Shown here: in pieces, positions 35,085 to 53,569 of the stretch
Position numbering within the stretch: the stretch's first letter is position 1
How the letters are laid out: each line of letters starts with the position of its first letter
From: Lota lota
Lineage: Eukaryota; Chordata; Actinopteri; Gadiformes; Lotidae
Direction of reading: 5' to 3'
Length of the DNA stretch: 64,000 nt
Assembly: GCA_026745465.1 (NCBI GenBank)
Contig: JACYXH010000826.1
Location: 2,733,292-2,797,291, forward strand
Notes under the pieces: model-generated
What the model was told of the DNA's origin: nothing
Database searches by the model: none
Seen by the model: the letters and a program-made list of their open reading frames with translations, nothing else
Translations under genes and position numbers: made by a program

Positions 35085-36380
35085 GTATGGCAACCAACAG
35101 TGGAAGATGAGAAAGATGAACAGAGTCTGTTTCATCTAACGGGGAAAGAGAAAGCCAGATAGGCCAGACTCTTCACGCTTCTCATGTTATTTTCTATATT
35201 TCTTTCATTTTGTGACCCATCTCTCTTTCCGTATTTAGACAGCACTGGAGACATGCTGTTGCCTGCATGTCAGGCAGTCCCATTTCCACAACTCCTATCA
35301 ATCTCTCTGCACAATGTCACCAAGCCCTGCTTCTTTATCTCTTCTCTGGGCCTCTGTCACTCCTGCTATGACCTACTAACTCTGGGTCTATGAAATCTGC
35401 AGTTGTGCTTCTTACAACAAATCACTAGTAGTGTCATAATGCTATTACAGTTGTCTATTTGTAAAAGGAAACCTAACATATTTAAAACTAGATTTTAAAT
35501 CATGACCCCTTTAGAATTGTTTTTGTCAAAAATCAGGATAATGTTTAGTAAAAGGTGATTATAGATTATAAGAAACATGTGACATTTCCTTCTGTTCCAT
35601 CACAACAAATTAATTCAAATATTTTCAGTACACTATCAAGTGCTAAAATCTAAACTAAACTGTAAATAACTTCACTCCTCTCAACAAGTTAAACTCACTC
35701 CACTATGATTCAACCCAGCATAGGTGAATGTATCTCAGACTTACTACATGTCTACTTTGTCTTCACTGGGGACAGGGCCAGTCAATAATCTCACAGTCAC
35801 CTTTGACGTTGACTAATTCAAGGTCTATGTCTCACCATTAATCACCAGAGGGAGGATGGCAGTGGTATAGTATACGCTTTGCCCCACCATATCGAGGACC
35901 GTAACTGATGTTTGGATTTCTTTGTGGGAGTCGTTGTCCCCTGGGTGGTGGGACATTGTAGAATATGTATTGAAGGTTGAACACCCTTGTTTGCACCAAG
36001 TCCTCACAATGCACGTTGGAATGGGCAGTGGTTTTCTGTGCGGAACAAACTGTCTCACCGTGTGCACAATTAACATTTGTAATTGTACCCACTCCATTAT
36101 TTACACAATGTTTTACTAGGTCTTTTGTTGAAAGGTAGCTCCTTTGTGTGGACCATTGTGTTGGCAGTCACTCGATGCAAGCTAATGTTACACACATACA
36201 CACCTGGTTGTTGTTTTTGTAAGTACATGCCTGTACGTGTGTGCTCATTATCTGCATGGTGCATCGTAATCTCTGGTAAACAAAATGTATTGTGTCTTTC
36301 AGCTCCGTGAGATAAGTGTGTCTATATTGATCCAGGAAGTGTCTACCAGTTTCATGTCTCTATTGTGTGTGCCTGCTATA
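35085..36380. other. Non-coding stretch
   Basis: Unique sequence, no gene, exon or element recognised. Confidence 0.45.
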
Positions 36381-36390
36381 CCTGTATGTA

Positions 36391-36426
<36 letters not shown>

Positions 36427-36552
36427 TGCCACACATCTCGGTATGTTTACACTGCATGGGCAATCCATTAGTCTATTTGTGTGCCCTCTGTATCTGTCCG
36501 ACTGATTCAGTGCGTGTATGTGAGTTTGTGTGTGTGTGTGTGTGTGTTGTTC

Positions 36553-36593
<41 letters not shown>

Positions 36594-36735
36594 CTTGGAT
36601 ATGTGCGTGTAGGATGTGTATGTGAGCTTGCATATATGTTTGTGTGTGAGTCTGTGTGTGTGTGTGTGTGTATGTCTGTGTGGTGATTGCGTGCGCATCT
36701 GTGTGAGTAGCTGAGTGTGTGTGTGTGTGTTCACG
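36391..36735 (+). repeat. TG-rich microsatellite region
   Basis: Pure TG cores at about 36393-36424, 36526-36547, 36556-36592 and 36711-36730 in TG-rich sequence. Confidence 0.95.
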
Positions 36736-36944
36736 ATGAACCAGCAGTATTCCCTGGACTGCTAGTTATAATGTTTCTGGGGGTGATGAGGGGGACTTGA
36801 AAGCCCTCTGCTGCCCAAATCAAAACTAACAAGGAAATGATGGGGGCTCCTTTATCTCCTCTCTGGCCTGGGGGTCTGAGAGGGGCAAGAGAGCGAGATC
36901 AGGGAGGGAAGGAGAGATAGAGAGGGTGGGAGGGAGGGAAGGAA

Positions 36945-37014
36945 AGGGATGTGTGTCTGTTGCTGTATGTGTGTGTGTGTTTGTACCTATGTGTATGTGG
37001 TGGGGGGGGGGGGA
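36945..37014 (+). repeat. TG-rich to Gn compound tract
   Basis: TGTGTGTG/TATGTGG sequence ending in a G run (about 37000-37013). Confidence 0.92.
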
Positions 37015-37128
37015 GCTTCCTCTTTGATTTGTAAAAAATGCATTACCTCCGAAATCAAACGGAAAATTACACTGCTGCTGAAGCAAAACATACAGAGCAG
37101 AAGGGGGAAGAGTGAAGCCACAACAAGG

Positions 37129-37192
37129 TGTGTGTGTGTGTGTGTGTGTGTGTGCGTACATGTGTTTGTTTTTGTGTGCATATGTGTGTGTG
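37129..37192 (+). repeat. (TG)n microsatellite
   Basis: TG core at 37129-37153, then degenerate TG. Confidence 0.93.
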
Positions 37193-37199
37193 AATAGAT

Positions 37200-39140
37200 A
37201 GGATAGGGATAATAGTATTCCCCTGTATAGATATGCTAGAGAAAGAAGGAGCGTCTACATATAGATTTGAAAGGGAAGCGTAGGAGGTCCATACATATAA
37301 CATATTTCCAGAAGAGGACTTACATACACGCAGTAGTTCAAGGGTACATGGTCAGTGATACAGGCCGTCTCCAAACCCAGGGGAGCGGGGAGAAGGTATA
37401 GATTTCTACCAAAACAACCCAGTAAATATGTAACATTTAGAGACCTACGCACAGAAATGCCCTGGAGATAGAAGTGTTAGCTTATCTTTAATGTCTCACT
37501 TTTTGAAGTTAGGCACGTCATAATTGTGCCAAGGCCGCTTCCCCACCTGAAGTCGATTTGGGAGCCAATTGAATTCCCTGGGTTTGGAGTCGACGAACTG
37601 GGACCTAGTGATGATCTATTATTCACATTATTATTACTATTATTATTATTATTGGTTACTAAATATTGATTTGGTTACTTGGGAAAGTATGTGCATATTG
37701 AGGCACAGCCTCTGTAAGCCAAGGATGAAGAATAAAGAAATAATCACATGAACGATTTGAACAGAAACCTTGAGTGAGAGAGATGCATTCAAAGTTTTTT
37801 GGAGCGAGCCGCCTGAAAACACACGAAAGATGAAGAGGAAAGGGAGGAGAGCGAGTGGAAAAGGCCACAGTCCAAAGACTATACAGAGAGTGGGAGAGAG
37901 GGCAAGATCGAATGAGAGAGAGAGAGAGAGCAAGAGAGTGAGAGAGTGTGAGTTAGTGAGACACACATGCACACACACACATGCAGAACGTGAGAGAGGG
38001 TGAGTGAGGAGGGTAGAAAGAGAGAGAGAGAGAAGAAAAAAGAAGGATAGAGAAAGGCCTGGAGTTAGCAATAATAATTTATACAAACACACCTCAATAA
38101 TTCACGTTTCATTTCAATGCTGGAGGGAAAATCCAAAATTCACAGAGCATAATTAAATAGAGGCAGAGTGATGGGAACGATGGAGAGGCCAGCATTAAGA
38201 TAGCTACGAAACAGCAGCGGGTGGAGCATGCCTTCCATGCCAGCTTTGTAAAACAACACTGATGAAACTGTAATATCCAAACTAGGATTTCACCTTGTGC
38301 TCACGCTGCTCGTCATGGAAACACGAGAAATCTCCTCTCCCCGCTCCCGTCGGCGAGATGTTTTCTACGCATATGCTCTACGTATACCAGGCGGTGTTAT
38401 GATATAGACGACTCCGAGTGAGGTAACCTGGATATTGTGCATGGGTTCCCCGAAGTGAAGTCAGGAGAGGAAGATTCAGTATCAACTGTTGGCTTTGTTG
38501 AGGAAATGTGTTGTGATGTTATCAGGGAGATGTGGTGCCTTTGATGGTGTGAATGCACCCTTTAGATTAAAATTATACTAAAACAGATTTGGGCTGTGAT
38601 GTGTAGATATATTTAGGTTAAAAGCAGAGGTATGTGGAGAGATGTATGTTCGTTATGGAACATGGAGCTCTTTGTGGCTACATTGGTTAATATAGTATAA
38701 TATCAGCTCATCAGACATTTGTTATCATTAAATTAAGAAAATGGTTAAATAAAAACATCTAATGGTTTTATTAAAATATTTGTTTTTGTTTTATACGATA
38801 CAGTTCAATAGATTAACATATTTGATGCATTTAGAGAAAAAAGTTTAATATTACACATTTTCTAATAGCACTCATCAATCCATTTTATTCCTCTATATTT
38901 CATGAATTTGCACTAGGAGTGTCCACCGTGTTACATCATACACACCCTCAAGTGACCAGATGAAGATCACATCCATTAAAAATAACATAAACCCTAACAT
39001 TGCCATAACTCATATTGATTTAACGTAACATTTGAACCCATCCTTCAACCTTTGACAAATCATCTATTTTTATTTATTTTTATTACCTTCAATACTCTGC
39101 ACTCTTCTCCTTTGCCTGACTTAAACTAACTTAAACTTTT
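37200..39140. other. Non-coding stretch upstream of the first coding exon
   Basis: Mixed unique sequence with (TTA)n near 37628-37652, a GA-rich part at 37912-38035, and AT-rich DNA at 38560-39140. No exon supported. Confidence 0.45.
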
Positions 39141-39146
39141 CCAATT

Positions 39147-39305
39147 AGGTTCTATGGAACCTAATTCTATGGATCCTAATTCGATATAACCTAATTCTAT
39201 GGAATCTAATCGTATAGAACTTCATTTTAAGGAACCAAATTATATGGTAGTAATTATATGGAACCCAATTCTATGGATCCCAATTATGGAACTTAATTAT
39301 TTGAA
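39147..39305 (+). repeat. Degenerate 15-bp tandem repeat (about 10 units)
   Basis: TAATTCTATGGAACC-like units follow each other every 15 bases. TAAT-type cores fall at 39162, 39177, 39192, 39207, 39222, 39237, 39251 and onwards. It ends 67 bp before the acceptor of the first coding exon. Confidence 0.85.
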
Positions 39306-39372
39306 ACCCAGTATTCCAGTAGTTTGTGTGTGTTCTTGTGGTTAATGTATGTGTATTGTTCCTGTGTTACAG

Positions 39373-39385
39373 GTGTTGAGGAGGA
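39373..39385 (+). other. erfl3: 5' UTR part of the first coding exon
   Basis: Thirteen untranslated bases (GTGTTGAGGAGGA) lie between the acceptor AG at 39371-39372 and the ATG. The pyrimidine tract before the acceptor is weak, because the preceding sequence is a TG-rich stretch (GTGTGTGTTCTTGTGG). It may therefore depend on enhancers or on a distant branch site. Confidence 0.65.
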
Positions 39386-47476
<8,091 letters not shown>

Positions 47477-47478
<2 letters not shown>

Positions 47479-47482
47479 TAAA
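47477..47482 (+). terminator. AATAAA overlapping the stop codon
   Basis: The two in-frame stops TAATAA followed by A create a perfect AATAAA hexamer over the end of the reading frame. It is a possible very early poly(A) signal but may be coincidental. Confidence 0.25.
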
Positions 47483-47767
47483 GTATCATCAGCCTCCTTT
47501 ATTCTCCTCGTCAGTCTCTATACTTCTCTTTATCTCTCCTTTCATTGCTTCCACATACAGTCGGGGTTTTATCTATCTATTTATTTATTTATTATTATTT
47601 ATTTTGAAGCGCGCCACTTCTCAAGTCACTGCGTCTCCCATTCTGAACTCTGACATTTTCCACGAAAGAAAGCTTATTTACTTTTTCTGAATGGTTATTT
47701 TTACTATCAAGCTTTTTAAACAAAGGACAATATCTTATTGACTTGTCCACTGCCATTAACAGCGGGG

Positions 47768-47772
<5 letters not shown>

Positions 47773-47862
<90 letters not shown>
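47773..47862 (+). repeat. (TG)n tract in the 3' UTR
   Basis: Pure TG of about 90 bp, 300 bp after the stop codon; UG repeats in RNA can bind TDP-43 and CELF-type proteins. Confidence 0.97.
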
Positions 47863-47866
<4 letters not shown>

Positions 47867-48024
47867 GTATCTGGCTGCTAACGACAATTGTGTCCAACTT
47901 CGTTTTCTCTACATTGTTCTGTGGTTTGCTGACTTGTTTAAATCTTTGCCAGCAGCCCTTCACAGTTCCCTGTGCAGCGGTGCAGTGGTGGTAAAATGTA
48001 GCGAGGTGGTAAAATACCTGCTTT

Positions 48025-48030
48025 AATAAA
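48025..48030 (+). terminator. Candidate proximal poly(A) signal AATAAA
   Basis: A canonical hexamer in CTTTAATAAACATT, about 550 nt after the stop and 160 nt after the (TG)n tract. It would give a 3' UTR of about 0.57 kb. Confidence 0.4.
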
Positions 48031-49365
48031 CATTAACAACCTCCTCATACAAAAATCAACTGAATGACAAATAGTACTCCAAATCGACCCAATTTCATAG
48101 ATTTTGCAATGTGATCCCGGATATTAAGAATGTATCGCTGGATGTTTTTTTTTAAAGACAGTCAAACATTGCCACCTAGTGGTAAAGATCCATCTGTCTC
48201 GTCAATTGAATCCCTAATCTTGTGCGTGAGATTTTAGACCCAGTCCACTTTTGCACTTGTTACTTTGATATGTTTTTTTTGTGGGAATTATTCAAATGGT
48301 TCAAACCCATATTTATTTCAGTGTATACATGTGGTAGTCTGTGAGTTTTTATTTTGTTGTGCGTGGAAGTATTTCCTACGTATTTTCTAAAAGGAAAGAA
48401 AAAGAGCAGTGGGAGCTTGGCTAATCTAAAATTTGTATGAATATTTGTGTATATATTTTACTATGGTGTGTATTATATGTAATTAATATTCACTATTCTA
48501 AGATGTTACTGTATTGTTGTGATTTAATTCAATATTTAAAAAAAGGTTGCCTAGGTATGTCAAAGATGAATTTATTAATGGCAGAAAATCTGTGTTCTGG
48601 AAATGTTTTGCTATGTTAAGGACTGAGTTTGCAATGGGAATTATCTTGGAATTTCTCAACCCCAATTAACTGTGCCCTTTGGTCATTTTTCTAGATGCCC
48701 TATGTACAAAACCCTTTGGGTTTAAAATATGCCGGTGGACTTATTTTTTATAGTTATAATTCACCCAGTGTAACTGTACTGTAATTAGTCAAATGTGATA
48801 AATATTGGTCTATGTATTTCTTTTTCCTTCCAACACCTCCCCTGAAAACCCATGTTGATTATTCTCTAATCAATGAGTTCTGTCCATTCCAGCAGTGGAG
48901 AAAATGGGATTTGCATAAAGACATTAAAAATGGGAAACAAAAGGATAATTAAAAAGAAAATCTTTATCAGATCTAATCAGAATGAAACAAGCAACAAACA
49001 AATGTCCTTTCTCGTGCCCTGTTTCTTCGAACACAGAGTGCAATACTACCACATATTGTACAGCGTTATAACCTAGGCCTACAGTTTGTCAAGCAGTGGC
49101 ACTATACTATTAGTTGTTAAAGCTTTATTGTAAAGTTAATGTAAAGCTCTATGTTTGTTGAGTTGCACCAGGACAAGCCCTGGGTCATGGCTGAATGGAG
49201 TACACTAGCAGCTGTAAATACTGTTTCCTTTGTGTGTGGATGTGTGTGTACACATCCAAAATGACCTTGCAGTGGTTTTTACCTGTCACTTTTGTTTGTT
49301 TCACTGTAATGAGGAAAATTGAAGCGAGCAAAATAGGAAGAAAAGATTCATATCTTTCAAAAAGC

Positions 49366-49371
49366 AATAAA
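49366..49371 (+). terminator. Candidate distal poly(A) signal AATAAA
   Basis: A canonical hexamer in AAGCAATAAACATTGTC, with GTGT-containing sequence (CCCGTGTGGACATGG) about 25-35 nt downstream, as usual for cleavage sites. It would give a 3' UTR of about 1.9 kb. Confidence 0.4.
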
Positions 49372-49390
49372 CATTGTCGCAGAGAGTCGT

Positions 49391-51220
49391 GACCCGTGTG
49401 GACATGGAGTTCTTTCAATTTAAATTAATTCTGAGGATTTTTAGGAAGCTCTTTATAGGTTTTCATGGAATCAAATGTCTCTCGTAACACAAATATTGAC
49501 TAGAATATTTTCTTCTTAGTAAATGTATTACTACTTATTCCACACCAGCAACCACACAAACCGGCAAGGAAAATCCTGCATAATATTCAGAAGGCTGTTT
49601 TATCTTTTTGATGTTACCAGACAAGTACAGGACTATCGTAACATAATTATATATGTTTATAAATGTCACTATAAAAACACACAATTGTGTATTCGATGTT
49701 TTGTTTTCAATTGTTACAGTTGACTCCCATCCCAACAGGGACCAACAGCATCAACGGTAGTCCCCCATTTATTCATGCGTTGATGGTACCCAAGATTATA
49801 GACACTCTTGGAACCGATGTGAAAATCTTTTATATTTTTCAAATGTAATCACAGCCATGAGGTGTAATCATGTTTTCTCAGAAATTACATAGAAAATTGA
49901 CTACCTACTCATTAACTAATCTTAATAATTCCATACATTTGGAAAACAACAAACTGAAAAATCACTGTTTATTGTTCCTATTATACAATAGGACTATGCA
50001 TGATTTTCATATAGACATTTTTTATACAAAAAGTACAAAACATGAAGAATATAGAAATGACTGGAAAATCAACTATATTGAATCGATTTAAATCATTTAA
50101 CACATATAATATGAATATACATAATAGATTATTGCACATGTGGTACTACTATTTCTTACCACATTTCAAAGACATGATGTGTGTTCGATCAATATCATAC
50201 GACAATGAAATATTACAAAATGTATAGTTGTACTCGTGATTACCACGGGGTGGCGCAGTAACGCCAACATGAACACTGAAGTGTGTCCCCAAGCAGCCTT
50301 GGAAGTTCGCGCGATGCATCAAGATGGGAGCAAAGTTTTGTTTGAACTGGCCGCTGTGCCCTGGTTTATAGTAAACATATCATCAATAACCACGTGCAGG
50401 TTTTATATGGAGCCGGTTTACATAACAGTCTGTGAAATTAATTTAACCCTAGAATAGGCCTAATAGCACTGGACAATAAAACAAAAGCTTAGTTATTTTA
50501 GTCATAAGTGGACTATTTGAGTTGAAAAAAGTCACCCTTTGAAATATTTATTTGTAGACATCGATCAAAGATGTCATAGGCCTATGCTTTGCTACAGTAC
50601 AATTGCACGCGCGCGAGCACGCCCAATGCATATTTTTTGTGTTATTAACTGAGACATATAGAGAATGTGAAACAATTAAATAATCGGAATAAGAAAATAT
50701 TAATGTTTATAGAGACTAACCTTTTGTTCAGAGATGGCACTAGACTCGAGTGCATGCTATAAATTGCTGGCATAATTCCATACGAGCAAATCACATTCAT
50801 AATAGAAAATCGCTCTTTAACATTAAATGTCTAATAATAAAGTAATAAACAAATGGCCGGCATAATGTCATTTCTTGCACTAATAACAACATAGAGAACG
50901 AAATAGACCGCAGTAGACGTGAAGGAGCCAAGAGGGGACGGATTATTGTGTAACACAGTGCGGAAACAAACCATATTGGATTTTTTTTCTTTTGACAGAC
51001 AGGAAAAAAGGCAAAAAGTTGCAATATAGTTTTATAGTTGTATAAGTTGTAAGCCCTACTCATTGAGTCAGTTGGTGATACGAAGCAATAACTGGAAATT
51101 TACCATACGCGTAATATATTAAACGTTATTTGGGCAAAGGTTTTCAATTTAGAGTTTTACTTCCGCGTACAATGTTTTTTTCCACTGACACACGGCAACT
51201 TTGGAACAGGAAACCTTATT
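49391..51220. other. Downstream intergenic stretch
   Basis: AT-rich unique sequence. A CpG-bearing part at 50240-50420 (AAGTTCGCGCGATGCATCAAG) overlaps a 73-residue ORF with no recognised domain. TAGGCCTA occurs at 49074, 50455 and 50577. No gene supported. Confidence 0.45.
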
Positions 51221-51298
51221 AGACATTAGTCTTTCTTTTTCGCTGTAAGTAACGGTAAGTACTGCATGTAAGTTGCTATACCATTTGTTGTAACTACG

Positions 51299-51559
51299 TT
51301 GTGGGGGTTCCAGCTACCTTTTATAGAAAAAAACGCCGGAGAAGATTTGACTGATCTAGAGAAATTGCTTTATTCCGCTCGGCGGAGCAGACTGTACCGT
51401 CGGGATGAAGGAATGTTGTGTATGGCTACAATGTCACAATGTTATAGCAGGACACTGCACCAGCCTTTCACTACAAAACGTCATGCTTTTTTAGATTGTT
51501 TATGCCGGCGTTCATTGTGTGTGGAAGGCCAAACGTATTTTTACGTCTTCCATTTCTAG
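51299..51559 (+). CDS. Unassigned ORF, possibly part of an exon
   Basis: An 86-residue ORF containing EDLTDLEKLLYSARRSRLYR, a charged helical-looking segment that seems less random than its surroundings. A possible acceptor (TTTTATAG) precedes AAAAAAACGCCGGAGAAG at 51328, and a pyrimidine-start sequence CTTTCTTTTTCGCTG with GTAAGT donors lies at 51231-51260. I do not recognise a family, and no downstream exon was found. It could be a chance ORF, a transposon fragment or the first exons of a gene outside the window. Confidence 0.15.
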   Translation: MWGFQLPFIEKNAGEDLTDLEKLLYSARRSRLYRRDEGMLCMATMSQCYSRTLHQPFTTKRHAFLDCLCRRSLCVEGQTYFYVFHF

Positions 51560-51767
51560 TGACTGGTTATTATGTTTTTGTGTTGTCTTCTATTTCTCAC
51601 AATCAATCGTGGAATAATTATACTTGCATTGGTGATACTAAATGGATCCGTTACATTATTTCATAGAGGTTTGCACTTTTCTGGGTTTTTATCAAGTTGC
51701 TTTTTTTGTTTAGTTTTTCTTAGGTCTTACAGACCTACCTCTAACTATAATAAGAGTAGTATCTGTC

Positions 51768-51898
51768 TGCATGCATGTATGTATGTATGTATGTATGTAT
51801 GTATGTATGTATGTATGTATGTATGTATGTATGTGTGTATGTGTGTATGTGTGTATGTATGTATGTATGTATGTATGTATGTATGTATGTATGTATGT
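51768..51898 (+). repeat. (ATGT)n microsatellite
   Basis: ATGT units for about 130 bp with GTGT interruptions near 51833-51855. ORFs of Met/Tyr/Val/Cys are artefacts. Confidence 0.97.
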
Positions 51899-52040
51899 CC
51901 TTCGATTTTCTCGACAACCGTTGATCCGATCGACTTCACACATGGCGGGTGTATTTTGGAGGACCCAAGGAAGTGCTATGAAGTTGTTTGGATGAGCGTT
52001 CAGAAAGCTGCAATACCGGATCCCAATAATAACAGCGACA
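51899..52040. mobile_element. Possible dispersed element adjoining the ATGT array
   Basis: The sequence starting CCTTCGATTTTCTCGACAAC and containing GATCGACTTCACACATGGCG and GGACCCAAGGAAGTGC resembles a dispersed repeat I associate with fish genomes, also next to tetranucleotide arrays. Boundaries and class are unknown. Confidence 0.3.
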
Positions 52041-52631
52041 TGATTGTACTGTTACGATTTTTTTTTACTTGTTTGAAGTCCCGACTTCAGACGGCAACAC
52101 TATTATAATAGCCTTCACATGTACTTAGTATGACAACAAAACAACAATAATTCAACCTTCGATTATTATTTTTTGGAACTAGCCCTCCTTTTATACCGCG
52201 TTTAAAACTATTGTTACTGTACCATACCTTTTGTATTTCTAGTTCACAAAAGACCACTATGAATATTCGGTGTCATTTAGATTTCCTCTCATTTGCCCTT
52301 GCTCTTCTCTATCCCTTCCCCCTGTCTAACGTCCGTCACCCATTAAACAGCCGAAATATGGTAGTACTGCAGAGGAAACTAAATAATCCGGAATACATAT
52401 AATTGATTACCCAATACCCATACGTGGTTTTCGCAGCATGATTAACACACATAGTATATATATATAACCTTTTAAAAACTGGTGATGTTTGTTATGTCTG
52501 TTTGCATTATTAATATGCTTTAAAATACGGCGCCAGATTTCCAATATGACATCAGTTATAATATTCTGTCATTGTTGCCATTGCAAATCTAGCTGTTTCT
52601 GTCTCCTGTCGGGTAATGCATATAATTCTGT

Positions 52632-52644
<13 letters not shown>

Positions 52645-52686
<42 letters not shown>

Positions 52687-52780
52687 GTTAACGCACAGAG
52701 ATCTTATATTCATGGAATTCTTACAGTTGTATTAGACTGGCAAAGTTCAAGGGGTTTGATGTATTTCAACTAGCACAATG

Positions 52781-52834
<54 letters not shown>

Positions 52835-52900
52835 GTGTATATATGTATATATATGTATATATATATATATGTATATGTGTATATATGTATATATATGTAT
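52645..52900 (+). repeat. (AT)n arrays
   Basis: Pure TA at 52645-52683 and 52782-52828, then TATATGTATATGTG-type higher-order units, duplicated at about 52825-52860 and 52862-52900. Confidence 0.95.
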
Positions 52901-52904
52901 ATGT

Positions 52905-53455
52905 TGCCAGCTATCCAGCCTGGTACGCAGTCAGCCCCTGCAGCCTAGAGACCCTTAGAATCAGGCCCAGCCACTTCCTGCCCTGCCCTGCTCTGTTAGA
53001 CTGGTGAAACACAGGACAGCACTTGTCATCTCACTCCGTTTCCCTCCACTCTCTCTATACCTCTCTCCCTCTTGTGTTCTCTCTGTCTCTGTCTCTGACT
53101 CTCTCCTGTCTCTCTCATGTTCTCTCTCTTTGTCTCTCTCATCTGTCTCTCTCCTCTATCCCCCTCTTTCCCTTTTTGTCTCAACCTTTTACATGTGCAT
53201 ACTTGCCTGCAGCCCAACAGCGACCATCTCTTCCTTTTAAAGGAATGTTGACTTTTTAATCTCAGTCCCCTGATCTTCACCCTTCAACCCCCCACTCCTT
53301 CCTCACCCTCTCTCTCTTTGTTGTTGTGGGCGTGCGTTTAACACACATCTCGTCTATCTAATTAGAAGCGAATTGTTTTTGCACACAGGTGCACCTGCTC
53401 TTGCAATATCAACCTTTTAACAAAGGCGGTAGCAAACAGCCAGCCAGACCTGATA
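52905..53455. other. Intergenic stretch with CT-rich part
   Basis: Unique sequence plus a CT-rich tract at 53040-53185. No gene recognised. Confidence 0.45.
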
Positions 53456-53457
53456 CC

Positions 53458-53565
<108 letters not shown>

Positions 53566-53569
53566 TGTC

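Larger units (their letters stand above)
47479..49390 (+). other. erfl3: Probable 3' UTR of erfl3
   Basis: After the stop the sequence becomes AT-rich with no coding signal, as expected for a long vertebrate 3' UTR. It carries a 90-bp (TG)n tract at 47773-47862 and two Pumilio-type motifs, TGTATATA at 48448 and TGTAAATA at 49213. AATAAA occurs at 48025 and 49366, so ends near 48050 or 49390 are both possible. The true end cannot be fixed without transcripts. Confidence 0.5.

Noticed and set aside
50236..50457. 73-residue ORF in a CpG-bearing region
   Set aside because: No domain, no splice context and no start-site evidence.
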